Part shown: positions 42,685-49,360 of the stretch, piece after piece
Numbering within the stretch: the stretch's first letter is position 1
How the letters are laid out: each line of letters begins with the position of its first letter
From: Haloarcula halophila
Lineage (GTDB): Archaea > Halobacteriota > Halobacteria > Halobacteriales > Haloarculaceae
DNA length: 64,000 nucleotides
Direction of reading: 5' to 3'
Assembly: GCF_029278565.1 (NCBI RefSeq)
Contig: NZ_CP119559.1
Span: forward strand, 2,604,001 to 2,668,000
Notes under the pieces: model-generated
Told to the model about the DNA's origin: nothing
Seen by the model: the letters and a program-made list of their open reading frames with translations, nothing else
Database searches by the model: none
Translations under genes and position numbers: made by a program

Positions 42685-42948
42685 TGCACTCTCGCCTGGG
42701 GATGGAACCCACTTGAAGGGTTGACGCAGTTAAGACGATTTAGACGCTTTAGAGGGTTTGTACGGGAAGTTTTCGGGATGCTGAGGGGGGGGGGGGGAAT
42801 TACCGGAACCGAGGGGTGTCGCGATTCAGCGGTCGGTCAAGCAGTTCATAGCGTCTCGGTTCATTCGTTTTGTGAACTGCCGGCTCGATTAAGACGTTTT
42901 ATTCGTTTTACGCCCTCGATTTCGCGAGGGAAAACCGGTCGAACGGGG
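42685..42948. other. Gene-free spacer with G13 run, repeated TTTA-type 9-mers and an inverted repeat
   Basis: Between the beta-propeller start and the MoaB stop. It contains 13 consecutive Gs (42785-42797), about 100 nt upstream of the propeller ATG. Two copies of a triple 9-mer lie at 42730-42756 (TTAAGACGA, TTTAGACGC, TTTAGAGGG) and 42889-42915 (TTAAGACGT, TTTATTCGT, TTTACGCCC). Perfect arms GCAGTTCA (42841-42848) and TGAACTGC (42873-42880) flank a 24-nt loop. The AT-rich 9-mers are unusual for this chromosome. No reading frame is convincing. Confidence 0.6.
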
Positions 42949-43848
42949 TCATTCGAGTTCGGCGACGAGCGCCGGTGCTTCGGTCGTGACGACTTCCTCG
43001 ACTGCGCGGACCGCCAGTTCTCGCTCGCCGGGAAGACAGAACACCGGGCTCTCGCCGGCGATCCCCGCCGTCGTTCGGACGCCGACGACGCTGGTCCCGG
43101 CCCGGTAAAACAGGAGGTTCCTGACGACTTCACCGAACCCGGGCAAGACCTTCTCGAACAGCGGGTGGACCGCCTCGATGACGACCTCCGACTGCGCGAT
43201 ACCGGTCCCGCCGACGGTGACGACCGCCTCCACGTCCGGTCGCGAAACCAGTCCGTCGACGGCCCCCTGGACCTCGTCGTATCCGCCCGACAGCTCTCGG
43301 GTCACAGTCACCGAGTGACCGGCGTCGGTCAGACTCTCCGTCAGTCGATCCGTCGTCAGGTTCGGATCGCCCTCCGAAGTCGCTGCCTCGCCGACGGCGA
43401 CCAGCGCCACGTCGATCGATCGTGCAGGTGTCGTCGACACCGACCGTGCCGTTTGCGTTGTCGTTACCGGCCCCGAGCCGGTTGGTTTCGATCGCCCTGG
43501 CGTTGTTTCGGCTGGCCCCTGGGCGTCGGTCGAGGTTGATTCAGGCGGCGAGCCGGGTGGTTCGGCCGGCTCCGTGTCGCTGGTCGGGGCTGTCCCCTCG
43601 GCTTCGTCCGCTGTGTCGGTCCGTGAGGCCGCGTCTGTCTCCGCCGTCTGCGTGTCCGTCTCTTCCACTGTGTCTGTCTCGTTTGCGGTCTCTGTTCCGT
43701 CCGTCGTCGCTGCCTCGCTCGCTGTCCCCGACTCGCTCGTTCCGCCGTCACCGGACTGCTCTGTCTCCTGATCGGGCTCCGTTTCCGGCTCGTCGTCGGA
43801 CTCCTCGCTCGCCCCCCGCCGCGTGTCCCTGGACTGGAAATCGACCAT
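42949..43848 (-). CDS. moaB: Molybdopterin-adenylyltransferase-like protein (MoaB/MogA) with acidic N-terminal extension
   Basis: A 299-residue protein. Residues 1-135 are a Thr/Glu/Asp/Ser/Pro-rich extension with no predicted fold. The C-terminal 160 residues form a MoaB/Mog domain: SIDVALVAVGEAATSEGD, the nucleotide-binding VTVGGTGIAQSEVVIEAVHPLFEKVLPGF (compressed), and RTTAGIAGESPVFCLPGERELAVRAV. These enzymes adenylylate molybdopterin in Mo/W cofactor synthesis. Haloarchaeal MoaB proteins often carry such acidic extensions. The canonical GGTGxxxxD reads GGTGIAQSE, with a Glu in place of the family Asp, so activity deserves a check. Stands alone. Confidence 0.85.
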   Translation of the reverse strand: MVDFQSRDTRRGASEESDDEPETEPDQETEQSGDGGTSESGTASEAATTDGTETANETDTVEETDTQTAETDAASRTDTADEAEGTAPTSDTEPAEPPGSPPESTSTDAQGPAETTPGRSKPTGSGPVTTTQTARSVSTTPARSIDVALVAVGEAATSEGDPNLTTDRLTESLTDAGHSVTVTRELSGGYDEVQGAVDGLVSRPDVEAVVTVGGTGIAQSEVVIEAVHPLFEKVLPGFGEVVRNLLFYRAGTSVVGVRTTAGIAGESPVFCLPGERELAVRAVEEVVTTEAPALVAELE

Positions 43849-43988
43849 GTCAGTACGTGGACGGTCCCCGGGTAAATACTCGGGGGCGGCCGCTGGCCGG
43901 ACCGCCAGCGTTTTGCGGCCGCTGGCCCGACTGTGAGGTATGCTCCGTCCTGACTACGGCCGAAGGGTCGTCACCCGGTTCGCCAGCG

Positions 43989-44327
43989 ATGAGTGACGAC
44001 GCCGCGAGCGACCGGGTCTCCATCGACAGCGACGGCTCGGTGACGGTCACTGACGACGACTCCGGCTACGAGCGACCCAGCGGCGAGCCGCCCCGCCAGG
44101 CCGAACCGACCGAGGGGTTTGGCTGGCACGGCTGGGTACTCGTCGGTGTGGTGTTCGTCGCCTTCCTCGTCGTTCCCGCGGCGATCCTCTATCTCCCAGC
44201 GGCGCGGGGGATCGTCGCCGCTCTGGGACTGACGCTCCGGGACGCCTACCTGGTGTTACCGCTGGTTCCGGCGTTCGTTCTGGGTACGGTCGCCGTCTGG
44301 TCCGCGCTACGGTCCCGTCGGTCGTAA
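43989..44327 (+). CDS. Small membrane protein with polar N-terminus
   Basis: A 112-residue protein: a polar half (1-45; DDAASDRVSIDSDGSVTVTDDDSGYERPSGE compressed) and two membrane helices (about 48-72, WVLVGVVFVAFLVVPAAILYL; and about 85-107, YLVLPLVPAFVLGTVAVWSAL). No motif recognised. It lies between divergent moaB and the histidine kinase. Start at ATG 43989; longer in-frame starts add unrelated sequence. Confidence 0.7.
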   Translation: MSDDAASDRVSIDSDGSVTVTDDDSGYERPSGEPPRQAEPTEGFGWHGWVLVGVVFVAFLVVPAAILYLPAARGIVAALGLTLRDAYLVLPLVPAFVLGTVAVWSALRSRRS

Positions 44328-44348
44328 CCCAGTATCAGTGCTTGTAAC

Positions 44349-44390
44349 GTCGGGGAACGATTTATACTCGGGTTTCCTGTACTCCCCGAC
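44349..44390. promoter_or_regulatory. Inverted repeat bracketing the TATA box of the histidine kinase gene
   Basis: Perfect 8-nt arms GTCGGGGA (44349-44356) and TCCCCGAC (44383-44390) flank the TATA-like TTTATAC (44361-44367); the right arm ends 2 nt before the ATG at 44393. Arms on both sides of TATA and start could hold a dimeric or looping regulator. Function is inferred from position only. Confidence 0.4.
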
Positions 44391-44392
44391 AA

Positions 44393-46132
44393 ATGCTCCT
44401 CTCGGTCGTCCTCCTGGCGGCCGTTCTCGGGATGTGTGTTGCCTTCCTGGTCTGGCTCCACCGTGACCGCCCGGGTGCGGGCCCCCTCGCAGCGTTCGTC
44501 GTGGCCGCGAGTCTGTGGGCCGTCGCTCACGGCCTGGAGCTTGCGGTCCCCGACATCGAGACGATGCGCTGGCTCCTCAAGGTGCAGTTGACCCTCTCCG
44601 TGGTCGTCCCGGTCGCCTGGCTGGCCACCGTCTTGGAGTACAGCGGGCGTCCGGAGTGGCTCACCCGCCGGCGACTCGCGCTCCTGCTGGTCGAACCGGG
44701 GGCGTTCGTCACGCTCGTCTGGTCGAACGCCGCTCATCAACTGGTCTGGGAGGGGAGCACGACGACGCTTCTCGGCGGGACGAGCGCGCTCGCACCCGAG
44801 TGGACGCTGTTGTACTTGGCGCATCTCGCGTACATCCTGGCGCTGATTCTCGGCGGTGGCGGGTTGTTGCTCCGGACGACGTTTCGAGCCAACGAGTCGT
44901 TCCGCGGGCAGGCCATCGTCCTGTTGCTCGCGATCACCGCGCCGACCGTCGCCCAGGCCCTGCACGTTCTCGACGCGATCCCGACTCAGTTCGATCCGAC
45001 GAGTCTGGGCTACGTCGTCTCGGGCGTCGTCCTTTCGGCGGCACTCCTGCGCGGGCATCTGCTCGATGTCGCCCCAGTGACCCGTGACCTCGGGCGGGAG
45101 GCGATCTTCGCCGAGATGGACGATCAGGTCGTCATCGTCGACGACGACGGCCGTATCGTCGACGTCAACGACGCGGCCGTCGCGCTGTTCGACTGCGAGC
45201 GGAACGAACTCCAGGGTCGGCGGTTGGCGGAGCTGTTGCCGGCGCTGGCGGCGACTGTTCCCGATCCGGGCGAATCTACCCAGACGGAGACGGAACTCCA
45301 ACGGGACGGTGCGGTGAACTACTACGACGTGCGGGTGACGCCGCTGTACCGGGCCTACGGTGTCGTCTCCGGCCACCTCATCAGCCTCCGGGACATCACC
45401 GGTCGGCGCCAGCGCGAGCAGCGACTCGACGTTCTCAACCGCCTCCTGCGGCACAACATTCGCAACGAGATGAACGTCGTCCGGGGCAACGCCGACCTCC
45501 TCGCCGATCGGGTCACCGACGACGAACAGGACCGGATCGAGCGCATCCGGGACACGGTCGACACTGTCGTCGACCGGAGCAACAAGATCGGCCGGGTATC
45601 GGAGGCGCTGGAAGACGAGTCGGTTCGACCGGTCCGACTCGCGAGCGTGCTCGCCCCGTTGATCGAGGACGCTCGGGAGACCTATCCTGCGGCCGACATT
45701 TCCCTCTCCTGTGACGAGGACATCTGGGTGTCCGCTGGGCCGTCGCTCTCGCTTGCCTTCGAGGAACTGGTCGACAACGCCGTCGAACACGGCCGCTCGC
45801 CCGAACGGGACGCCACCGACGGCCCGACAGCAGCCGGCCGAGCGGACGGCGGCGCCAGCGTGAACGTCGACGTCGACGTCACCTACCGTGCGGAACCGCC
45901 GAGGGTCCTCGTCACCGTCGCCGACGACGGACCCGGTATCGCCGCCCACGAACGGGAGGTCATCCAGGCGGGCGAGGAGACGCCGCTCCAGCACGGCTCC
46001 GGTGTCGGCCTGTGGCTCGTCGCCTGGGTCGTCCGCAACGTCGGTGGGACACTCTCGTTCGAGGGCGGGCCGGGGACGACCGTCGCGGTCGGCCTCCCCG
46101 CCGCGAAACCCCCGGAGTACGACGAGGCGTGA
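44393..46132 (+). CDS. Membrane histidine kinase: 7TM sensor, PAS, HisKA, HATPase
   Basis: A 579-residue sensor kinase. Seven membrane helices form the N-terminal part (about 1-220; a histidine-kinase 7TM region, HisK_N-like), followed by a PAS domain (about 240-345; EMDDQVVIVDDDGRIVDVNDAAVALF), a phospho-acceptor helix with RLLRHNIRNEMNVVRGNADLL (His in the H box), and HATPase_c (about 450-575) with the N box VDNAVEHG, G1 VADDGPGIAAHE and G2 GSGVGLWLV. Haloarchaeal kinases of this type often lack a cognate response regulator next door, and none is seen here. Ligand unknown; a 7TM sensor suggests a membrane or light/lipid stimulus. Confidence 0.92.
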   Translation: MLLSVVLLAAVLGMCVAFLVWLHRDRPGAGPLAAFVVAASLWAVAHGLELAVPDIETMRWLLKVQLTLSVVVPVAWLATVLEYSGRPEWLTRRRLALLLVEPGAFVTLVWSNAAHQLVWEGSTTTLLGGTSALAPEWTLLYLAHLAYILALILGGGGLLLRTTFRANESFRGQAIVLLLAITAPTVAQALHVLDAIPTQFDPTSLGYVVSGVVLSAALLRGHLLDVAPVTRDLGREAIFAEMDDQVVIVDDDGRIVDVNDAAVALFDCERNELQGRRLAELLPALAATVPDPGESTQTETELQRDGAVNYYDVRVTPLYRAYGVVSGHLISLRDITGRRQREQRLDVLNRLLRHNIRNEMNVVRGNADLLADRVTDDEQDRIERIRDTVDTVVDRSNKIGRVSEALEDESVRPVRLASVLAPLIEDARETYPAADISLSCDEDIWVSAGPSLSLAFEELVDNAVEHGRSPERDATDGPTAAGRADGGASVNVDVDVTYRAEPPRVLVTVADDGPGIAAHEREVIQAGEETPLQHGSGVGLWLVAWVVRNVGGTLSFEGGPGTTVAVGLPAAKPPEYDEA

Positions 46133-46133
46133 C

Positions 46134-46832
46134 TCACCAGGACTTCCGCTCCCGGTCGCGCCAGAACTCCCCGCTCGGTGCCTCCGGGCGGAACCGTGCG
46201 AGCCAGACCGGCGTCTCGGCGCCTTTCTCGGGCGTCCGTGGGGCGCTGTCCTCGGTCATGTCCGTCTGGACGTAACCCGGACACACCGAGTTCGCGAGCA
46301 GCCCCTCGGCGGCGTACTCGCCGTTCAGATACCGTGTCAACCCGTTCAGTCCGGTCTTCGACACGCGATAGGCCGGCATTCCGCCGGACTGACGCTCGGT
46401 GATCGCGCCCAGCCCCGAGGAGACGTTGACGACGCGGCCGCCGGGCCGGTCGAGCAACAGTGGGAGGGCGTGTTTGGTCAGTACCGTCGGTCCCCGGAGG
46501 TTCGTCTCGAACGTCCGGTCGATGGCGTCGGTGGGCATCTCGGCCAGAGGCTCCCGTGTGTCCATCACGCCGGCGTTGTTGACGAGAACGTCGAGCCGTC
46601 CCGACTCCGCCTCGATCCGGTCGACCGCGGCAGCCATCTCGGCGTCGTCGGTCACGTCGAGTTCGACCGCGCGACGGTCGGCCGCCGTCACGTCCGCCGG
46701 GTCCCGCGCCCCGGCGTACACCGTCGCTCCGTGACTGACGAGGCCGTCGGCGATCGCCTTCCCGATCCCCCGTGTCGCGCCGGTCACCAGCGCGACCTGT
46801 CCGTCGAGGTCGTCGTACAGCGGAACGTCCAT
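46134..46832 (-). CDS. Short-chain dehydrogenase/reductase (SDR)
   Basis: A 232-residue Rossmann oxidoreductase: VALVTGATRGIGKAIADGL (TGxxxGIG cofactor loop), LDVLVNNAGVMD (NNAG), VVNVSSGLGAI (catalytic Ser), and MPAYRVSKTGLNGL (YxxxK), followed by VCPGYVQTDMTED. The active-site tetrad is complete. Asp-rich surface fits a halophile. Cofactor: ARDPAD after the second strand suggests NADP(H) preference, which is inferred. Substrate unknown. Lies 1 nt beyond the histidine kinase stop, convergent. Confidence 0.92.
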   Translation of the reverse strand: MDVPLYDDLDGQVALVTGATRGIGKAIADGLVSHGATVYAGARDPADVTAADRRAVELDVTDDAEMAAAVDRIEAESGRLDVLVNNAGVMDTREPLAEMPTDAIDRTFETNLRGPTVLTKHALPLLLDRPGGRVVNVSSGLGAITERQSGGMPAYRVSKTGLNGLTRYLNGEYAAEGLLANSVCPGYVQTDMTEDSAPRTPEKGAETPVWLARFRPEAPSGEFWRDRERKSW

Positions 46833-46882
46833 GTCGCCCCTACGGCGTCCGTGCCGAAAAACCGGACGACGGGTCTTGGTCG

Positions 46883-47443
46883 TTACTGCTCCTCGTCCCG
46901 GCGCATGGCGATCTCGAACCACGGACAGAGCCGCAGCTGCCGGTAGTACTCGGGATGTTCGCGCAGGCGCTCGTAGGGGACCCACAGCAGCCCGTCGACC
47001 TCCTCGGGGTTGGGGTCCAGCGAAGTGTCCTGCAGCGTCGCCTGCAGCACCGCACAGACCTCCCACTCCAGGCCGGCGTTCTCGTAGTAGCGTTTGTACT
47101 CGAAGCGGTCGGTGACCCGCAGGTTCTCGTACTGATCGGGCGAGACCCCCAGTTCCTCCTCCAACCGCTCGCGGGTCGCCTCGACCTGTGTCTGGCCCTC
47201 GACGGGGTGAGAGGCGACGGTGCCGTCCCAGTGGGTGTCCCACAGCCGTTTGCCGGCGGCACGCTGGGCCAGCAACACCCGACCGTCCTCGTCGAACAGC
47301 AGTGCGGTGAACGCCCGGTGCCGGACGCCGTCGCCGGTGTGGGCTTCGAGACGGTTGACCAGCCCCTCCTCGTTGTCGTCGGCGTCGACTGCGATGACGT
47401 CCTGCTCGGCGTTCTGATGAACCTCGTCGGCGTCGTTGCTCAT
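46883..47443 (-). CDS. idi: Nudix protein of the isopentenyl-diphosphate isomerase type 1 family, lacking the catalytic Cys
   Basis: Type 1 IDI interconverts isopentenyl and dimethylallyl diphosphate for isoprenoid lipids. The 186-residue protein has the IDI-type Nudix fold: FTALLFDEDGRVLLAQRAAGKRLW, WDGTVASHPVEGQ, ERLEEELGV and EWEVCAVLQATL. In E. coli IDI the second motif is WTNSVCGHP with catalytic Cys67; here that position is Ala77 (codon at 47213-47215), while the His and the later metal and acid Glu residues remain. It may still be a haloarchaeal isomerase, or a diverged Nudix hydrolase. Start at ATG 47443 is preferred; GTG at 47458 adds five residues. Confidence 0.75.
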   Translation of the reverse strand: MSNDADEVHQNAEQDVIAVDADDNEEGLVNRLEAHTGDGVRHRAFTALLFDEDGRVLLAQRAAGKRLWDTHWDGTVASHPVEGQTQVEATRERLEEELGVSPDQYENLRVTDRFEYKRYYENAGLEWEVCAVLQATLQDTSLDPNPEEVDGLLWVPYERLREHPEYYRQLRLCPWFEIAMRRDEEQ

Positions 47444-47469
47444 TGTCAGTTCACTCACAGCGGGGATTC

Positions 47470-48117
47470 TTACGCGCTTCGACTCGGCGTGGCCTCCAGT
47501 TCCGAGACGAACCGCTTGAGCACCTGCTCTTCGGCCCGGTGGAGCGTCTCGCTACAGGTCGATTTCGCGATCCCGACCGTCTCGGCGAGTTCGGTCAGCG
47601 AACACCGTCGTGGGGTGTCGTAGTACCCTTCCTCGACGGCCGTCCGGACGAGGTCACGCTGGCTCTCGGTCAGGACCGGCTCCTCGGTGACGTGTTGCTG
47701 GACCTTCTCGACGGTGAAGGGGATGCCGAACTCGTCGAGTTGCTCGCCCAACTGGGAGAGCCGTTCCTGCGGTGCCGTGATCTCCCAGATGGCCTCTCCG
47801 CCTTCGAGGGTAAACGGCATCTCTAACGGGATCCCCGACCCCTGGATCGGGAACAGCAACAGCGGGGTCGACGTCTCGAACTGTATCAGTGCGGTGTCGT
47901 TCGTCGTCGAGAGGATCTCCATCGAGGTCACCGGCTCCCGACTCTCGATGTCACCGAGGACGCCGGGCAGGTCGTCGGTCGTCACCTCCGCGAGCCCGAC
48001 CCCCGATTCCTCGTCGGGAAGCGCAGCTAAGACCCGAACCGTGACGTCGTGTTGCCTGGAGACGTCACCGATCCAGATGTCGTCCGGTACCGTGAGCGTG
48101 AGTTCTGCGCGTGGCAT
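47470..48117 (-). CDS. Bat-type helix-turn-helix regulator
   Basis: A 215-residue protein ending with the Bat (HTH_10) domain: LTESQRDLVRTAVEEGYYDTPRRCSLTELAETVGIAKSTCSETLHRAEEQVLKRFV (about 149-205, compressed), the classic haloarchaeal regulator fold. The N-terminal part (about 1-140) has beta-strands typical of the Bat N-terminal domain, with no cysteine cluster. Two palindromes of the CCGAACATGTTCGG type lie upstream (48127-48140 and 48162-48175), so it may be controlled by the NarO-like regulator encoded 2.4 kb away. Target genes unknown. Confidence 0.87.
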   Translation of the reverse strand: MPRAELTLTVPDDIWIGDVSRQHDVTVRVLAALPDEESGVGLAEVTTDDLPGVLGDIESREPVTSMEILSTTNDTALIQFETSTPLLLFPIQGSGIPLEMPFTLEGGEAIWEITAPQERLSQLGEQLDEFGIPFTVEKVQQHVTEEPVLTESQRDLVRTAVEEGYYDTPRRCSLTELAETVGIAKSTCSETLHRAEEQVLKRFVSELEATPSRSA

Positions 48118-48126
48118 CGTTCTCAC

Positions 48127-48140
48127 CCGAATATATTCGG
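48127..48140. promoter_or_regulatory. Palindrome CCGAATATATTCGG (proximal site, Bat-type gene)
   Basis: A perfect 14-bp palindrome ending 9 nt before the ATG of the Bat-type gene (48117, minus strand). It matches the cluster consensus CCGAACATGTTCGG except for central AT-rich bases. It is too close to the start codon to be the upstream activator site and may act as a repressor site or overlap the transcription start. Confidence 0.6.
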
Positions 48141-48161
48141 CGAGGGCGCAGGGCAGTGTTG

Positions 48162-48175
48162 CCGAACATGTTCGC
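48162..48175. promoter_or_regulatory. Palindrome CCGAACATGTTCGC (distal site, Bat-type gene)
   Basis: Matches the 14-bp consensus at 13 of 14 positions; the inner CGAACATGTTCG (48163-48174) is perfect. Its near edge is 44 nt upstream of the Bat-type ATG (48117), the same range as in the other members of this cluster, so it is in the position of an activator site just upstream of BRE/TATA. Confidence 0.65.
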
Positions 48176-48212
48176 TTCACGGGCCAGACGGATCAGTGTA
48201 CTGGCAGGGAAC

Positions 48213-48488
48213 TCAAACGGGGTCCAGCAGCCGGCGGTACTCGTCCAGCGCCTCGCGGGCGCGCCGGAGCCGTCTCGCTCGGCGTTCGTGGGTCCGCTTG
48301 GCGAGCTGTCCAAGGGTGTACCGGAGTCGTGTGATCTGCCCGGTGTCGGGGTCGTACGGGTGTTCCTCGGCGAGGTACCACAGCCGGGCGGCTACGTCGT
48401 CCAGACGCTCCTCGATTCCGGAGTCCGGCGGTGTCTCGATCGCACACAGGACCTCGCGGTTCGCCCGGAGGAGCGGTGTGCGCTGCAT
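48213..48488 (-). CDS. Small helical protein of unknown function in the NarO-box cluster
   Basis: A 91-residue, mostly helical protein rich in Arg and Glu: ANREVLCAIETPPDSGIEERLDDVAARLWYLAEEHPYDPDTGQITRLRYTLGQLAKRTHERRARRLRRAREALDEYRRLLD (compressed). No domain recognised. It is divergent from the SRPBCC gene, and the two share one palindrome (48526-48539). On the minus strand a TATA-like TTCTTTGTTA lies between that site and the start. Confidence 0.68.
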   Translation of the reverse strand: MQRTPLLRANREVLCAIETPPDSGIEERLDDVAARLWYLAEEHPYDPDTGQITRLRYTLGQLAKRTHERRARRLRRAREALDEYRRLLDPV

Positions 48489-48525
48489 AGGGACGAGTAC
48501 GCGGCCGGTAACAAAGAACCTCTAG

Positions 48526-48539
48526 CCGGACATGTTCGG
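48526..48539. promoter_or_regulatory. Shared palindrome CCGGACATGTTCGG between divergent genes
   Basis: One mismatch from the consensus CCGAACATGTTCGG. Its edges are 37 nt from the ATG of the small helical gene (48488, minus) and 41 nt from the ATG of the SRPBCC gene (48581, plus). A TATA-like GGCTTATCC (48549-48557) lies between the site and the plus-strand start, a geometry typical for activation of leaderless promoters. One bound regulator could serve both directions. Confidence 0.65.
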
Positions 48540-48580
48540 GGGTGGCGAAGGCTTATCCCGTCGGACGGTCGCCATCCGAT

Positions 48581-48997
48581 ATGGAACGCGTGTCGGTGAG
48601 ACGACCCTTCGACGCGACGCCCGAGCGAGTCCGCCAGGAGATGGCCGACCTGGAGCCGTTCATGCTCGGTGCCGGCTTCGACGACGTGACCGTCGACGAC
48701 GACACCATCGTCATCAACAACCGGGTCGGGCTGTTCGACATCGAACTCGTCCTCGACATCGTCGAGCAGGACGACGCGGCGCTGGTCTACGAGCAACGCG
48801 ACGGCGTCTTCGAGTCGATGCGAACCGAGTACCACGTCGATGCCGACGGTGAGGGGACGACGGTGACCGCGACGACGGAGTACACCGCGCTGGACCTGGC
48901 GGTGGTCGGCCAGTTGCTCGATTCGACGGTCGTCGACCGCCAACGCCGGAAGGAACTCGAAGCCCAGTTCGACTGGCTGGAAGAGCGACTCGGCTGA
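48581..48997 (+). CDS. SRPBCC-fold (START-like) protein
   Basis: A 138-residue protein of the SRPBCC/polyketide-cyclase type: starting MERVSVRRPFDATPERVRQEMADLEPFMLGAGFDDVTVDDD (compressed) with alternating strands and the long C-terminal helix (VVGQLLDSTVVDRQRRKELEAQFDWLEERLG). These folds bind hydrophobic ligands such as lipids or hemes. No active-site residues stand out. ATG at 48581 is placed about 27 nt after the TATA-like element. Ligand unknown. Confidence 0.8.
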   Translation: MERVSVRRPFDATPERVRQEMADLEPFMLGAGFDDVTVDDDTIVINNRVGLFDIELVLDIVEQDDAALVYEQRDGVFESMRTEYHVDADGEGTTVTATTEYTALDLAVVGQLLDSTVVDRQRRKELEAQFDWLEERLG

Positions 48998-49010
48998 CCG
49001 ACGACGTTCG

Positions 49011-49024
49011 CCGAACATGTACGG
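49011..49024. promoter_or_regulatory. Palindrome CCGAACATGTACGG upstream of the CGCGG/radical SAM operon
   Basis: One mismatch from the consensus. Its near edge is 36 nt before the ATG at 49061. The expected TATA position (around 49034) reads CCCTACAGC, a weak box, consistent with a promoter that depends on an activator. Confidence 0.6.
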
Positions 49025-49060
49025 GACAGGACGGACCCCTACAGCCCGCCAACTACGGGT

Positions 49061-49360
49061 ATGAGCCACGCACACGAAGACATCCCGTCGGTGACCGACG
49101 CCGTCCACGACAACTCCTGGTCGGCGAACCTCGAACAGCCCGCCCACGCCGACGATCGGGAGTTGATCGTCGAACAGGCGATGGAGGCGATCGAGCACAC
49201 GACCGCAGGACACCACGTCAACCTGGTGACCCACGGGGAGCACGGCCACCCCGAGACGTACCTGTTCGCGGAACTGGAGTCGGCCTTCGGCGACGAGATC
49301 GATGTTGAGTACGTCGAGCAGTGTGGCTGTGGCGGCCACGTCACCCGGGTGCACGTCTGA
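49061..49360 (+). CDS. CGCGG-family candidate RiPP precursor (radical SAM-modified peptide)
   Basis: A 99-residue His-rich protein ending with EYVEQCGCGGHVTRVHV (CGCGG at about 88-92). This ending matches the haloarchaeal CGCGG family of candidate ribosomally made, post-translationally modified peptides, which sit beside radical SAM/SPASM enzymes. The N-terminal 85 residues (SHAHEDIPSVTDAVHDNSW... and ...TTAGHHVNLVTHGEHGHPETYLFAELESAF) would be a leader-like, folded part, and the Cys/Gly-rich tail the modified core. The stop overlaps the start of the radical SAM gene (TGATG), so both are translated together. The chemistry of the product is unknown. Confidence 0.75.
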   Translation: MSHAHEDIPSVTDAVHDNSWSANLEQPAHADDRELIVEQAMEAIEHTTAGHHVNLVTHGEHGHPETYLFAELESAFGDEIDVEYVEQCGCGGHVTRVHV

